From positions 1 to 53,076 of the forward strand of contig JAUCDK010000003.1 in assembly GCA_034675265.1 (NCBI GenBank): a stretch of DNA of 53,076 nt, given 5' to 3'. Position 1 is the first letter of the stretch; every line of letters begins with the position of its first letter. The DNA comes from UBA7396 sp034675265. Lineage in GTDB: Bacteria; Patescibacteriota; Gracilibacteria; BD1-5; UBA6164. The position numbers were made by a program, and so were the translations under genes. This document shows, one piece after another, positions 41,143 through 52,294 of the stretch. The notes below the pieces were generated by a model that had not been told where the DNA came from, searched no databases, and was given only the letters and a program-made list of their open reading frames with translations.

Positions 41143-42066
41143 ATGAACGCAAAAAAAATACTCGCAATGCTTGCAGTATCTGCTATAACTCTTCCAGCAT
41201 TCGCTTCAGAAGATTTAAATTTAGAGGCTATTTTAACTCAAACTTGAGTGACAGCAACAACTAATTTAGATATTTCCTCAACATTAATTGATGGAGTTGA
41301 TACTTTAGATAATACTACATTAGTTGTAAGATTAGCAAACCAATTACCAGGTATTTCTGCTGATTCTGATGCTAAAGTTTTAGAAGATATTGCAGTAACT
41401 TCAGCTACAAAATCAGCTGATGACGCAAAAAAAATTGATATTACTTTAGGAAATGATTTAGTTCCTGGAACAAATTATAGTATTATTTCTGTTTCAGAAG
41501 GTTTAGATTCTAGTATTGATTTTACTTTTACTGATGTTATGACTGAAATTAAAAATTCAATTACTCCAATAGGAACAGGAATTAATCACATTATTGTAAA
41601 AGATCCAAAAAATATTGAAGTATATTTAAATAATGAAACAGCTTTAACTACATATGAATTTAAAGTATTTAAAGAATTAAGTTCAACAAATATGTTTCTT
41701 GATACAAGTAATGTAAATGTACAACTTTCTAATCCAATTCTTCCAAATACAGATTATATTTTAATTTTAAATTTAAAAGATTTAGAAAATAAAGATATTG
41801 TAGTTGAAAATTCATTATTTGACTTCGTAAGTGGAGATTTTGTAGAAGCTCCAGTAGTTGAAATGTCAACTGGAAGTGAAATGCCAGTAGCAGTAGAAGT
41901 TCCAGTAGATAACACTATGGAAACAGCAGGTGAATCTATTGAAAATGTAGCAATGACTGTTACTCAAACTCCAGATACAGGAGCAAAAACAAATGTATTA
42001 TTATTCTTAACATTTGTTCTTACTTTAGGAGTATTTCTATTAAAAAGAAAAAGTTTTCAAATATAA
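41143..42066 (+). CDS. Secreted, C-terminally anchored surface protein
   Basis: The 307-residue protein has a signal peptide (MNAKKILAMLAVSAITLPAFA), two Ig/fibronectin-like beta domains (TTNLDISSTLIDGVDTLDN and PIGTGINHIIVKDPKNIEV) with paired DLVPGTNYSI and ILPNTDYILI motifs, an acidic Val/Glu/Pro stalk, and the sorting-like tail TPDTGAKT, a hydrophobic helix, then LLKRKSF. It resembles the protein at 19444-20835 in plan. Only one UGA, near the mature N-terminus, so glycines here are GGA/GGT. Confidence 0.82.
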
Positions 42067-42128
42067 TTTTTTCTATATAATAAGTAGTAAGAATATCTCT
42101 TACTACTTTTTATTTTTAACGCTATCTT

Positions 42129-43211
42129 ATGCAATGAACTATTAGACCTGATTACATTTTAAGAGATCAACTTCTTCAAGTTATGATTGATAATGAAGGA
42201 AGTGATATGTATATTACTGTGTGAACTCATCCAGCGATAAAAATATGATGAGATATTGTAAAAATTGATGAATGATTGAACATTATGACTTGGAAAGATA
42301 CCATGGAGTTTGCTCAGTCAATTGTTACAGAAAAACAACATGAATATTTAGTAAAAAATAAAAATCTTGATTTTGCATTTTCATTTTCAGGAAGAAGATT
42401 CAGAGTAAATGTTTCTTTCCAAATGTCGAATTATATGGTGGTTATCAGACTTTTAGGAAATAAAATTCCAACGATTGATGATTTATGATTACCAGCAATT
42501 TATAAAGAAATTACAAAGCTTTGACAATGACTTATTTTAGTAACTGGACCAACTTGAAGTTGAAAATCAACTACTTTGGCTGCTATGATAAATCATGTAA
42601 ATCAAAATTATAATAAACATATTATTACTATTGAAGATCCTGTTGAATATCTTCATCCACATGGAAAATCAATAGTTGAACAAAAAGAAATTGGAAAGGA
42701 TGTTCCAGATTATAAAACAGCTCTTGCATGAGCTATGAGACAAAATCCTCAAGTAATTTTGTTTTGAGAAATGAGAACTACTGAAGAAATTGAAATGGCT
42801 TTAACTTTAGCTGAAACTGGACATTTAGTTTTTTCAACACTTCATACTCGTTCTGCATATCAAACTATTTCAAGAGTAATTGATAGTTTTGAGTCTGGAC
42901 AACAAAACCAAATTAGACTTCAATTAGCAGATAGTTTGATTGCCGTTTTTTCTCAAAGACTTTTGAAAGCAAGTGATGGAAGTGGAGTAAAATTGGTAAA
43001 AGAAATTCTTACTCGTACTCCGGCAGTAGTGAATTTAATTAGAGAAAATGATTTACATCAACTTCCATCTGTAATGCAAATGTGATCAAGAGATGGAATG
43101 CAAATTCTTGAAAAAGATATTATTGATTTGATTAATATGTGATATATTTCAGAAGAAGAATGATTGAAATATGCAAATAATCCGAAAGTAGTAAAAGAAT
43201 GAATGAATTAA
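42129..43211 (+). CDS. pilT: Type IV pilus retraction ATPase PilT
   Basis: The 360-residue ATPase depolymerises pili. It has the N-terminal PAS-like domain (GSDMYITVGTHPAIKIGGDI), Walker A VTGPTGSGKSTTLAAM at about residues 138-153, where two of the three P-loop glycines are UGA, the ITIEDPVEYLH Asp box, Walker B-like VILFGEMRTTEEIEMAL, and the His box LAETGHLVFSTLHTRSAYQT. In PilT the Walker B glutamate context is GEMRD; here the residue after R is Thr. ATG 42129 gives a complete N-terminus. Confidence 0.94.
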
Positions 43212-43240
43212 AAAAATCCTGAATTTTCAGGATTTTTTTG
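43209..43240. terminator. Terminator after pilT, shared with the opposing gene
   Basis: AAATCCTGAA/TTCAGGATTT around TTT, between two convergent stops. Confidence 0.85.
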
Positions 43241-43774
43241 TTATTCTTTAGGGATAACTGCTTCAATAGCAGCAAATGTTGCTTCTTTTCAAAGTGGAAG
43301 TATAACAGTCAGACTATCTCAAATTTCTCATTTAAAGTGAGTTACTGCAGCAGTAAGAAGATTATACGTTTTTCATTCAGCAACAACTTGAAATTTACCA
43401 TTTTCTTTTACAAGAAGTCCAACTTTTGTTTCTCTTTCAATAGGTTGAATTTGTTTGTAGAGCATTTTTCCACTTCCATCAATGGTAAGTTTTAATTTAT
43501 CTCATTGAACTAATTTTGATTTTGAAGCATAATTTGAAGCAACTGGATATCTATGTCCATCAGCTCCAAGCATTTCTTCACCTGTAAACACTCATTCAAC
43601 TATTTTAGAATCTTCAGTTTTGTATTCAGAAAGTCCAGAAGTATCAAGAGAAAGTTCATTTAAATCAACATTATTTTCTTTGAGAACTTCACTTAAAAGT
43701 TTTTTTGCATTTCTGATAGATTTTTCAGCAGATTCGATAAAATCTTTAATAGCAATAATTTTCTTTTGTTCCAT
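43241..43774 (-). CDS. Conserved-looking protein of unknown function
   Basis: The 177-residue protein has an N-terminal coiled coil (DFIESAEKSIRNAKKLLSEV), an acidic linker and a beta-rich domain with DGHRYPVASNYASKSKLV, GDKLKLTI and a closing EATFAAIEAVIP. The beta domain resembles a recurring unknown module of CPR genomes, possibly nucleic-acid or ribosome related; that is from memory and not checked. No signal peptide. Several UGA-Gly. Confidence 0.65.
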
Positions 43775-43868
43775 TTTTTGTTTTTATATTAATAAATATT
43801 TGGCTCAATTATATAGGAAACGATTTTTTTTGTAAATCCAAATGGTATTTACAAAATTTGAAAATATT

Positions 43869-44951
43869 TTATAAATAATTTATTATATTTTGTAAAGTGT
43901 CACTAAAAAATAATACCATATATATTCAAAGAGCCAAAAATGGACCAAATGGCATTTTTGTATCAAGTGCTACTGTACTTGGTTTTAGTCATAAAATTTT
44001 TTTGATTTTGTTTAAAAATTTTTTTTGTTCAATATAATAATTTCTTGTTTTTGTATACGCAATAATCAAAATTCACACAATACTTCCTCCTAAATATGCA
44101 GATAGAACAGAGTGAAAACTTAGGCTTATTCATGCTATAAGTCACATTAAAATAGCAATTCTTAAATCTCCACCTCACATCCAAGTTCATCCAGAAACAA
44201 GTATTTGTAAGAATAAAAATAAAAATACAAAAAAACTTCCAATCAGAGCACTTCAAATAGCAGATTGTTCAAAATCTATGTACAAGAAAAATTTAAGAAA
44301 AAGAAATATTGCTCATATAAAAAATAAAATCAAAACATCATAAATTTCCTTGAGTCATTTGAGCATAATGAAATAAAAACTTACTATCATAAAGATTCAA
44401 ACTCCTATGAGAGAATAGAGTTCTCACGAACTGAATTGACTTTGATAAGAGGGGAGGATTTCAATAATATGAAAATTTGGAATCACACTTTGGAGTCAAA
44501 TAGTTATAAATGTAATTGAGATAAGTAAAAATAAAATACTATCAGGAATTTCTAAGTATAAAATATCATAAAATACATAAACGATAGTAAAAAATGAAAA
44601 TAAAAGATAAAATCATAATTTATATAACTCTACCATATTTCCAGTGACTAAGAGCGAAATATCAATCAAAAAATATCCAACCAGCATAAATAATATTCCA
44701 GTTGATAATTCTAAAATAGGATAGAGAAAACTAATTTTTTCTTTACAATATCTACATTTTCAACCTGTTGATAAAAAAGAAAAAATAGGAACTAAATCAA
44801 TCATTCAAAGTTTATGTTTACATTTTGGACACTCACTTCTTCCAGAAATAATTCAAGATTTTTTATGTTTAATTCTATCAATAATTACTGAAGCAAAACT
44901 TCAAAATAAAGTTCAAAATACAAAGAGATAAATATAAATGAGAGTTTGCAT
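43869..44951 (-). CDS. pilD: Prepilin peptidase (type IV, A24 family)
   Basis: The 360-residue membrane protease cleaves the leaders of the pilins at 32371-34155. N-terminal FGSFASVIIDRIKHKKS is followed by a zinc-type CPKC...CRYC tetracysteine. The catalytic aspartates lie in FYDILYLEIPDSILF and MGGGDLRIAILMGLIAG. The family end KMPFGPFLALG is present. At least eight helices. A long insert (about residues 160-270) makes it larger than the usual 250-290. It is not linked to the pilus operon. Confidence 0.92.
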
Positions 44952-45009
44952 GTATGTATTTTTATAAGATAAATTTATCCTAAGATATATTGATTTTTAT
45001 GAAAATCAA

Positions 45010-45040
45010 GAAAAAAATAAAAACTTTTAAAAGTTTTTAT
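45010..45040 (-). terminator. Terminator after the GT-like gene
   Basis: AATAAAAACTT/AAGTTTTTATT, with T-rich flank on the minus strand and the stop 45037-45039 in its arm. Confidence 0.7.
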
Positions 45041-46224
45041 TTTATATGTGTGGCAAGATTTTTTTTCAAAAATTTATAGATTACTCAAAAAATTAATGGT
45101 TGGATTTGAGAAACATATAATTCTTGAAAATTTTTATGTCTTTCTTTTAATTCTTCTTCAGGAATAGCAAGAAAACTATTAATTTTTTCTTGAGTTTCAG
45201 CAGGACTTCATTCCATATATAAAAGTAAACCACATTTTTCTCAAAAATATGAAACGAGCCAGTTATGGTTAAATCTATTTGTAATATCGTTATTAATTAC
45301 TGTCAATTTTCCAGCATGAAGTGGTTCTGCAATATTATGACTTCAAACTACAAAAGAACCCTTTGTTTTTTCTGCGTAATATGCAGAATTGAGATATCAC
45401 ATACTATTTATTAATACTCCATTTGGAAGAAGTTTTAATTCTTTGTCATTGATAGGCATTTTAGGCAATGATACTGGTTGAAAATTTTCTGGTAATTCAA
45501 AAGGAATATTAAACGTACTTCATCCAATAAAAACATCTTTTTTTATTTCACTGAGTAATTGATTTAATTCTTGGAGTTTTTCAGGAGATGGTGGAGTTTT
45601 GAGTAGTTTCAGTAAACAAGTATTAAAAAGTCCATTTCACATCAAATCTATAAATCCCACACTATCACAATTAAGTTGATTGATTCCAATATGTTCTCTT
45701 ATTTCAGGCATATCTCAGAATATTACCTTTGTACCAGGTAAAAGTCATTGTAATTTATTATAAAAATATCCTTGTGCAATATCTTCGTGTGCAAGATTTG
45801 GAAATGTTAAAATATCTATTTTCCCAACTATTTTTTCAATAAATTCTTCTTTTGAAATTGAAATTTTTTGTATAAAATATTGAATAATATCATCTCATGG
45901 TTGAATTTCATTCAAGTCAATATTTTCAATTATTTCAGCAGAACACATAAATATATTTTTATTATAGGTTCATTGAAGAAATAATTTTCTAAATTCATCA
46001 GCTGATATGTGAGGATATTTTTGAAAAAAAGCATCAAGAGTTGCTTCTTGTACACAAAATCATTTTTCAGTTTTTTCTAAATCTTTTAATTCTTGAGTAA
46101 TAATTTTTTGAGGTGTTTCTAGTAATGTATTTACAGCATCACGAAATACTCATGTTTCTTGCTGAAAAGGAGCATTATTTTGAGCTTGTTTTGCTCAAGG
46201 CGTATTTATTTTATCCATCGACAT
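45037..46224 (-). CDS. GT-B-like glycosyltransferase, Kdo-transferase-like C-terminus (tentative)
   Basis: The 395-residue protein has a helical, polar N-terminal part (about 1-110) without known relatives, then alternating strands and helices (KIDILTFPNLAHED, KVIFGDMPEIREHIGIN) and a C-terminal motif GSFVVGSHNIAEPLHAGKLT that resembles the GG-x-N-x-x-E-P-x-x-x-G-K nucleotide-sugar site of KdtA-type transferases. It lacks the N-terminal membrane anchor of KdtA. No other lipid A gene is visible, so the acceptor may be different. Uncertain. Confidence 0.4.
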
Positions 46225-46381
46225 AAACTATTTTTTAGACATTATAAATGGTATTACCTAGATTCTACCATTTAGTTTTTATAAATGCAAATTTTAACTA
46301 ATTTACACAAAAAAAATAAAAATCAACTTAGAGTTTACTTTTCTGTTAAAAACGATATGATACATCTATAACTTTTTACTT

Positions 46382-47878
46382 ATGAAATACAAAAAAACCA
46401 GCATTCTTTTTATTCTTCTTTTGGGGGCATATTTGTTTTTTTTCTTTCAAGCAGACAAAATACAAACACTTTCAACCTTTCCCGGAGTAGAAGTAAATAT
46501 TCAAGATGTAGTTTGATATGAAAAGCAAGATCTTGATTTTGAGGAAATAAATATCCCATCAACATCTGGAAAAAATATAAATGGACTTTATCTTTCATGA
46601 ACAAAAAATGAAGTCGTTTATTATTTTCATGGAAATGGATGACCATTACCATATTTTTATAGTGAATTAAAATATATTCATGATTTAGGCTACTGAGTAT
46701 TTGCATTTGATTATCCGTGATATGGAAAGTCAAGTTGATTTCCTGATAAAGATTTAGTTTCAGAATTTTCAAAAGATTTTTTTGAATATATTAAAAAAGA
46801 AAAAAATATTCAAAATGAAAATTTAATTATTTGGTGATATAGCGTTGGAACTGCTGTTGCAACAGACTTTGCAGCACAAAATGATTTTCAAAAAATAATT
46901 CTTATTTCTCCATTTGCTTCAAGATATGATATGTGAGGAAGATGGTTATTTTGACAACCACCTCAAAAATTTGTATTTATGAAAAATTCATATGTTACTT
47001 CTGAAACAGTAAAACAATTTCAACAATCATGACTGATTATTCATGGAAATGCAGATTTTATAGTTCCATTTACACAATGAAAACAAGTATTTGATAATTA
47101 TGCAGGACAAAAGTCATTTATAGAAATTAACTCATTTTGACATACAGGAATTATTGATACATATTGAAGTGCTTTAAAAAATATTTTTACTCAATTTATT
47201 TCAAATGAACCTCTCGATTTTGAATATTTACTTTTGGATGAACAAAAAAAATATGATTTGGAAGAAGAAGTAAAAAAGACTCAAAAAGAGCAAGCATTTT
47301 TATCTCAAGATTTTCTTACAGATAATTCTTTCATAAAATATGTTTCTCCTGAAAATGCTTTTCAAAAACTCGATTATGAACCGGAAGACTTAGTGAATAT
47401 TTCCTCAGAATATCTTCAAGATGTAAAATGACATCAAACTTTGAGGCAAGATGCAAAAAATCATTTAGAAATATTAGCAAAAGATTTTCATAGAACGTTT
47501 TGAGTTTCATTAAAAGTTATTAGTGCATATAGAAGTTATGGATATCAAGTTGGGATTAAATCATGAGGATGTAATGATGTATTTTGTGCAAAACCAGGAT
47601 ATTCTGAACATCAAACATGACTTGCTTTTGATATGTTTGAAGCAACCACTGAAAAAGAATTTTTATCAAAACAAGACCTAAAAAAATATTTTACTTGGAT
47701 GCAAGAAAATGCACATAAATATGGTTTTAATAATTCATATCAAAAAGGAAAAGAAATAGATGGATATGCTGTTGAACCTTGGCATTGGAGATATGTATGA
47801 ATTGATTTCGCAACCTATTTATGGGAAAAAAATATTTCTTTTTGAGAATTTTATAACAATTATATTTTAAAAAAATAA
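46382..47878 (+). CDS. Alpha/beta hydrolase fused to VanY-type D,D-carboxypeptidase
   Basis: The 498-residue protein has an N-terminal membrane anchor (ILFILLLGAYLFFFF). Residues about 50-280 form an alpha/beta hydrolase: YYFHGNGGPLPYF, YPGYGKSSG, the nucleophile elbow IIWGYSVGTAVA (Ser154), HGNADFIVPF (acid) and SFGHTGIID (His). Residues about 340-498 form a VanY/LD-carboxypeptidase: VISAYRSYGYQ (from 381), GYSEHQTGLAFDM (His410, Asp417) and AVEPWHWRY (Glu465, His468), the zinc site. Both catalytic sets look intact. The VanY part cuts peptidoglycan stem peptides outside the membrane; the hydrolase substrate is unknown. RlmE follows after 4 nt. Confidence 0.9.
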
Positions 47879-47882
47879 ACAT

Positions 47883-48566
47883 ATGGCAAAAAAAAATAGA
47901 ATAGAAAATAGACAAAAATGACCATCTCAAAAAACTGGATTTCATAGAAAAAAGAAAGTACAAAGAGGGAATTATGTAGTGCAAGATGAATATTTTCAAA
48001 AAGCAAAAAAGGCTTGATATAGAGCAAGAAGTGTATATAAACTTTTAGAAATCCAACAAAGATTTGATTTAATACAACCTGACTTTTCAGTTATCGATAT
48101 TGGTGCTGCACCTGGAAGTTTTTTGCAAGCAATTAGAGCGATTGTTAATAAAGATAATCTAATTGTTTGAGTGGATTTAAAAAAAATTGAACCACTTGGA
48201 TATCCAAATGTAAAAACAATAGAATGTGATATTTTTGATTATGAAAAACTTACTTGAGAACTTGATAAAATTTTACCTGAAAATCATATATTTGATATTA
48301 TAACTTCAGATATTGCTCCAAATACAAGTTGAGTTTTTGATGTAGACCAATATGCTTCTGTGGAACTCAATATTGCTATTTGTGAATTTAGTGATAGATT
48401 TTTAAAAAAAGGATGAAATATGATTTTGAAAGTTTTCAAATGAGAAGATTTCAATGATTTAGTCATGCAAGTGAAAAAAAGATTTACTGATATGAAAACA
48501 TATAAACCTCTTGCTTGTCGTGATAGTTCACATGAAGAATACGTAGTATGTTTAGGAAAAAAATAA
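47883..48566 (+). CDS. rlmE: 23S rRNA 2'-O-methyltransferase RlmE (FtsJ/RrmJ)
   Basis: The 227-residue protein methylates U2552 of 23S rRNA. A basic extension precedes YVVQDEYFQKAKKAGYRARS and VYKLLEIQQRFDLI; the SAM motif is VIDIGAAPGSFLQAI. The K-D-K-E set is visible as Lys in RARSVYKL, Asp in ITSDIAPNTSG, Lys in MILKVFKG and Glu in SHEEYVVCLG. ATG 47883 is used. It shares an operon with the hydrolase-VanY fusion. Confidence 0.92.
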
Positions 48567-48576
48567 ACAGTACATA

Positions 48577-48678
48577 ATGCACAAAAAAATTTTTTCTTGA
48601 CAAGAGCCCTCAAAAAATTACAATCCATTGATGGATGAATTCAATAAAAAAGACATATCTATTAACACAAAGGAATAG
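48577..48678 (+). CDS. Possible 33-residue small protein
   Basis: An ATG-to-TAG frame of 34 codons with one UGA-Gly encodes a hydrophilic peptide ending NPLMDEFNKKDISINTKE. It starts 10 nt after the RlmE stop. Codon choice looks like the neighbours. Its last bases fall inside a hairpin, so it may also be plain 3' untranslated sequence. Confidence 0.3.
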
Positions 48679-48695
48679 GGTGTCATTTTTTTTTG
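48650..48695 (+). terminator. Imperfect terminator before the adhesin gene
   Basis: GACATATCTATT pairs imperfectly with AATAGGGTGTC (48652 to about 48684) and is followed by nine T. Confidence 0.5.
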
Positions 48696-48726
48696 AAAAA
48701 AATAAATATTTGTTAGGATTTATATT

Positions 48727-50349
48727 ATGAAAAGTAAATATATAAAATATGAGAATCAATCAAATTGAACCTCAAAAAATCATAAAAATAAAAACGCTTT
48801 TACACTTGTAGAACTCATAATAGTTATTACTATTTTAGCCATACTTGCAACTATAGCATTTATTTCATTTAGAAGCTATGCTTGAAATGCAAGAGACAGT
48901 AATAAACTTACTACATTTTCAAATATAGAAAAATGACTCAGTTTCTATCAAATAAAAACTTGAAACTATCCACAACCAGATAACATTTATTGAAGTGGAA
49001 ATTATAGTTGAGTACTTTTGAGTCAAGTATGATATGTGTGAGCAAATTTTATTCAATCAATAAATATGAATACGATTCCCAAAGATCCGTTAGTAGATTT
49101 TAAATATACATATTGACTGAGTAATAATAAAAATTACTACCAACTTTGAACGGTACTTGAAACAGATGCGTGAATTATTGACCCCCAAAATTATGTATGA
49201 AAATATAATTCAAAAGTGGTATGAAATTATAGTTGATGGTATAATTTTTCAACTTGATGAGTGTATTATAAAATAAATCTTCCTAGTTTGATATTTACTC
49301 AAATATGAGCTCAAAATTTTGAAAATGCATTTACAGATCCAGATTTTAATCCAGAATTTGTAATTAATAATTGAGGAAATTTAGTAAAACCTTATGATGA
49401 AGATAATTCAGAAAGTATAGGAATAACATTGGAAAAATTTACAAAAATTCCAGGAAGTAATTTGTTAATAGAAATTATTCCTAAATGAATATGTACAGAT
49501 TTTACCTATAGTTCATGGGGAACTTGTCAACCAAATAATACACAAACAAGAACAATACTTACTCAAAGTCCAAATAATTGTACATGAGGAACACCAGAGG
49601 TATTAGAACAAAGTTGTACCTATGTACTCACTGCAAGTATGATAACACAAAATGTTTGTACTCAAAACGGGCAAATTATTTATACAGATGAACTATGAAA
49701 TAAAATATGAGAGTTAAATTCGAATGGAACAACATTATCTTGAAATCCAGAAAATTTGGCTCAAAATGGATATATAGTAGCTTGTACGTGAAATCAAGCA
49801 TGATATGTATTAAAATCAGTAAATGAATGATCTTCAACTGTATGAACCGCAGTTGCTTCGTATGGAAACTATTACCAATTTTGAAAATCTGATACTTCTT
49901 GGGTAAGTGGAAATAGTGCATATGGTTGAGATTGGAAATCACCAGGATGATTAAATAATGGAAGTGCAAATGATTGGTGAGTTAAGAATGATGTTTGAAC
50001 TACTGTTACTTGGCAAGCTTCAATACTAGAAAATAAAATAAAAATGAGATGACCATGTCCTTTGAACTACCATGTTCCAACTAATAAAGAATGGAATAAT
50101 GTTTTTAATGTATGGTGAGCATACACTAATAGTTGAACTACCTTTTCAAATATTTTCAAACTACCTATGAGCGGGTCTCGTAATAATTCTAGTGGCGTAA
50201 TTGATTTAGCAGGTGCTAGAGCATATTATTGGTCATCTTCTCCAAATAATACAAGCGCATATGCACTTTACTTTCATACTACAGGAATTTCTATAAATAA
50301 TGATAATAGCCGTTCTTATGGTTTATCAGTGAGATGTTTTAAAGATTAA
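48727..50349 (+). CDS. Pilin-like adhesin with TSP1-like and FISUMP domains
   Basis: The 540-residue protein starts with a long polar leader, then NAFTLVELIIVITILAILATI, a class III prepilin site with Glu5 and a helix typical of type IV pilins. A pseudopilin-like domain (SNIEKGLSFYQIKTGNYPQ) follows. Around residues 256-300 lies a thrombospondin type 1-like segment (YSSWGTCQPNNTQTRT, CTGGTPEVLEQSCTYV). The C-terminus (about 300-540) is a FISUMP/Fib_succ_major domain, a C-type-lectin-like fold: WGVKNDVGTTVTWQ, GPCPLNYHVPTNKEWNNV, then LPMSGSRNNSSG, YYWSSSP and LSVRCFKD. It would be displayed on or with the pilus. The last 70 codons contain no UGA, unlike the rest. Confidence 0.85.
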
Positions 50350-50394
50350 TCTATAAAAAATCATAAAAAGTATAAAAAAATTTGATTTCATAAA

Positions 50395-50433
50395 GAAAAG
50401 TGTATAATATTCTCTTATATACTTTTCATTTTT
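50395..50433 (+). terminator. Hairpin between adhesin and HD gene, with embedded TATAAT
   Basis: GAAAAGTGTATAA/TTATATACTTTTC (50395-50407, 50415-50427) is followed by CATTTTTT, a terminator layout for the adhesin. The same region holds TATAAT at 50403-50408, which could start the next gene at 50435. Which role dominates is unclear. Confidence 0.55.
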
Positions 50434-50434
50434 T

Positions 50435-51688
50435 ATGAAACCTTTTCCAGATTTTTTATCTATCGATTCTCAAGGCCAAATTACGGTAAATCCTAAATTT
50501 GTTGAGTTTAATGAGATTAAAAATTGGTCAATCGAAAGACAAGTAGAAACATTTTGGAAACAAATCAGAGAGCATATTTTTGAATGATCATGATTATCAG
50601 AAGAAAGAATAGAAAAATCACTTCAAGCTTTTACTACAGCGTATGAATTAGCAAAATATAAGTTTCAAGATATTGATAGAAATCTATGATGAAGATATTT
50701 TGATCACTGAGTAAGAGTGATGCAGTATGTTATACAATCAACAAAAGAACCATCAATTAGAAAGGTTTTAATGGCTATTTTACACGATATATTAGAAGAT
50801 ACCAATAAAACTTTTTGATGATTAAAAGAAGATTATTGAGTAGAAATTGCTCTTGGAACTTTGCTTATTAGTAAAAGACCATTAAGAGATTTTTTGTCTT
50901 CAGAATGATATGTTCCTCTAAATAATGAACAAGAAAGTATACTTCTGTCTTCAAATGTCTTAAATCAAAAATGAAATTATTTATCATCAGAATATTTACA
51001 AAAAAGATTTTTAAATCCAGAAAATATCACACTTGAAGAGAAAAATATTGAACAACTTTGGATTCAATCAAAAAATGATTTTGAATTATTGCATATTGTA
51101 GATGATACTTGAGTCCTTAATTCAAAATGATTAATTAGTGATGAAGTATTTCATTTAAAAAAATATAATCCTGAAAAAATAACTCCAGAACAATGGTTTG
51201 CTTTGGAGTTATTTCAAAAAATATCTCATAAATATAAAGAGAGAAGAAATAAAGAATATTTTTCTCATATGCTTCCTATAGAAAAAAATTATGAGCATAT
51301 CATTGCACCAAATACTCCAGCATTGAATAGATTTTTTAATCAAGCACTTTCTATTACTTCTCATCCAAATTTAAGAATTAGACTCAGTATAGAAGAAATA
51401 AAAGAAGTTGCTCTTTGTGCAATAGAGGTAAAATTTTGGGATAGAATAGATAACTTAAGAACAACAGAAGCATATAAATATCCTACAGAACATAATATAG
51501 CAAAAGCAAAAAGAAAACTTCAAGAAACAAGAGATTATTTTTTTGCTATAGCATATGAATTTGATGGATTCAAATGAACAGATTTTTATTCTCTCTTATG
51601 GTTTGAAGTAGAAAAATTAAAACTATTTTTAAAAGAGTCAGTACATTCACAAACAAATTTACAAGTACAAAAAATTTTAAAAAAATAA
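50435..51688 (+). CDS. RSH-type HD phosphohydrolase (possible (p)ppGpp hydrolase)
   Basis: The 417-residue protein has the HD order of RelA/SpoT hydrolases: GGRYFDHGVRVMQYVI (first His), KVLMAILHDILEDTNKTF (HD and ED), a long insert, and CAIEVKFWDRIDNLRTTEAY matching the KxxDRLxN motif. No synthetase, TGS or ACT domain is present, so it is a hydrolase-only form like MESH1 or SAH, but larger. Two inserts (about residues 150-260) are unassigned. Substrate is inferred from motifs only. Confidence 0.75.
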
Positions 51689-51715
51689 GTGGTTTTTACC
51701 ACTTATTTTTTATAT
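51681..51715. terminator. Terminator shared by the HD and azoreductase genes
   Basis: AAATAAGTGGT/ACCACTTATTT around TTT. Both stops (51686-51688 and 51710-51712) lie in its arms. Confidence 0.87.
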
Positions 51716-52294
51716 AATTTCACTTTTAATGTTTTCTATTTCAGAATTGAGAGTTGCTTCATCTTTTGCATTTACTCATTCTATTCTAAAGATTTTTGGA
51801 TTATTTACTCCCATGTAAGCAAATGCTTGTTTAATATTTGCTTCAAGAGTTTCAATACTTTCCCAAGCCATTCCAGCATATACTCAACCTTTTGCTGTTA
51901 CGATGTAGAAATTTTTAATATTTGTTAATAATCCTACTTGTTCAGAAGAAAATGTTTCTCCAACTTTTACTACTAAATCAATATATCATTTTAAAATTGC
52001 AGGCATTCCAAAATTCCATAATGGAGCTGAAACAACGATATTATCAACTGATTTTAATTGTTCGATATATTTTTTTTGTACATCAGCAATTTTTTTCTCA
52101 GCATCACTTAAGTTCGCATAATCAAAAAATCCATAATTATAAGCAATAATGTTATTTGTGATATAAGGAACTTCTGATGCGTATAAATCAAGAGTTATAA
52201 CTTCTCATTCTAATTTACTTGATACAAATTCTCCTAAATGTCTTGATTTTGATCTTTCTCCTCTTGGAGAAGCAATAATGTGTAAAGTTTTCAT
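51710..52294 (-). CDS. azoR: FMN-dependent NADH-azoreductase / quinone reductase (AzoR)
   Basis: The 194-residue flavodoxin-like protein has SPRGERSKSRHLGEFV (FMN phosphate loop), a central VVSAPLWNFGMPAILKGYID followed by LVVKVGETF, and VTAKGGVYAGMAWESIETL. These are the AzoR/AcpD marks. It reduces quinones or azo compounds with NADH and may protect from quinone stress. Length typical. Monocistronic. Confidence 0.92.

Noticed and set aside
46410..46772. A 120-codon minus-strand frame inside the hydrolase-VanY gene
   Set aside because: It lies antisense to a well-supported coding frame with catalytic motifs and has an odd composition.
48727..50349. A complete diversity-generating retroelement
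   Set aside because: No reverse transcriptase, accessory gene or template repeat is visible in the window. Only the variable-region idea is kept, as a hypothesis.
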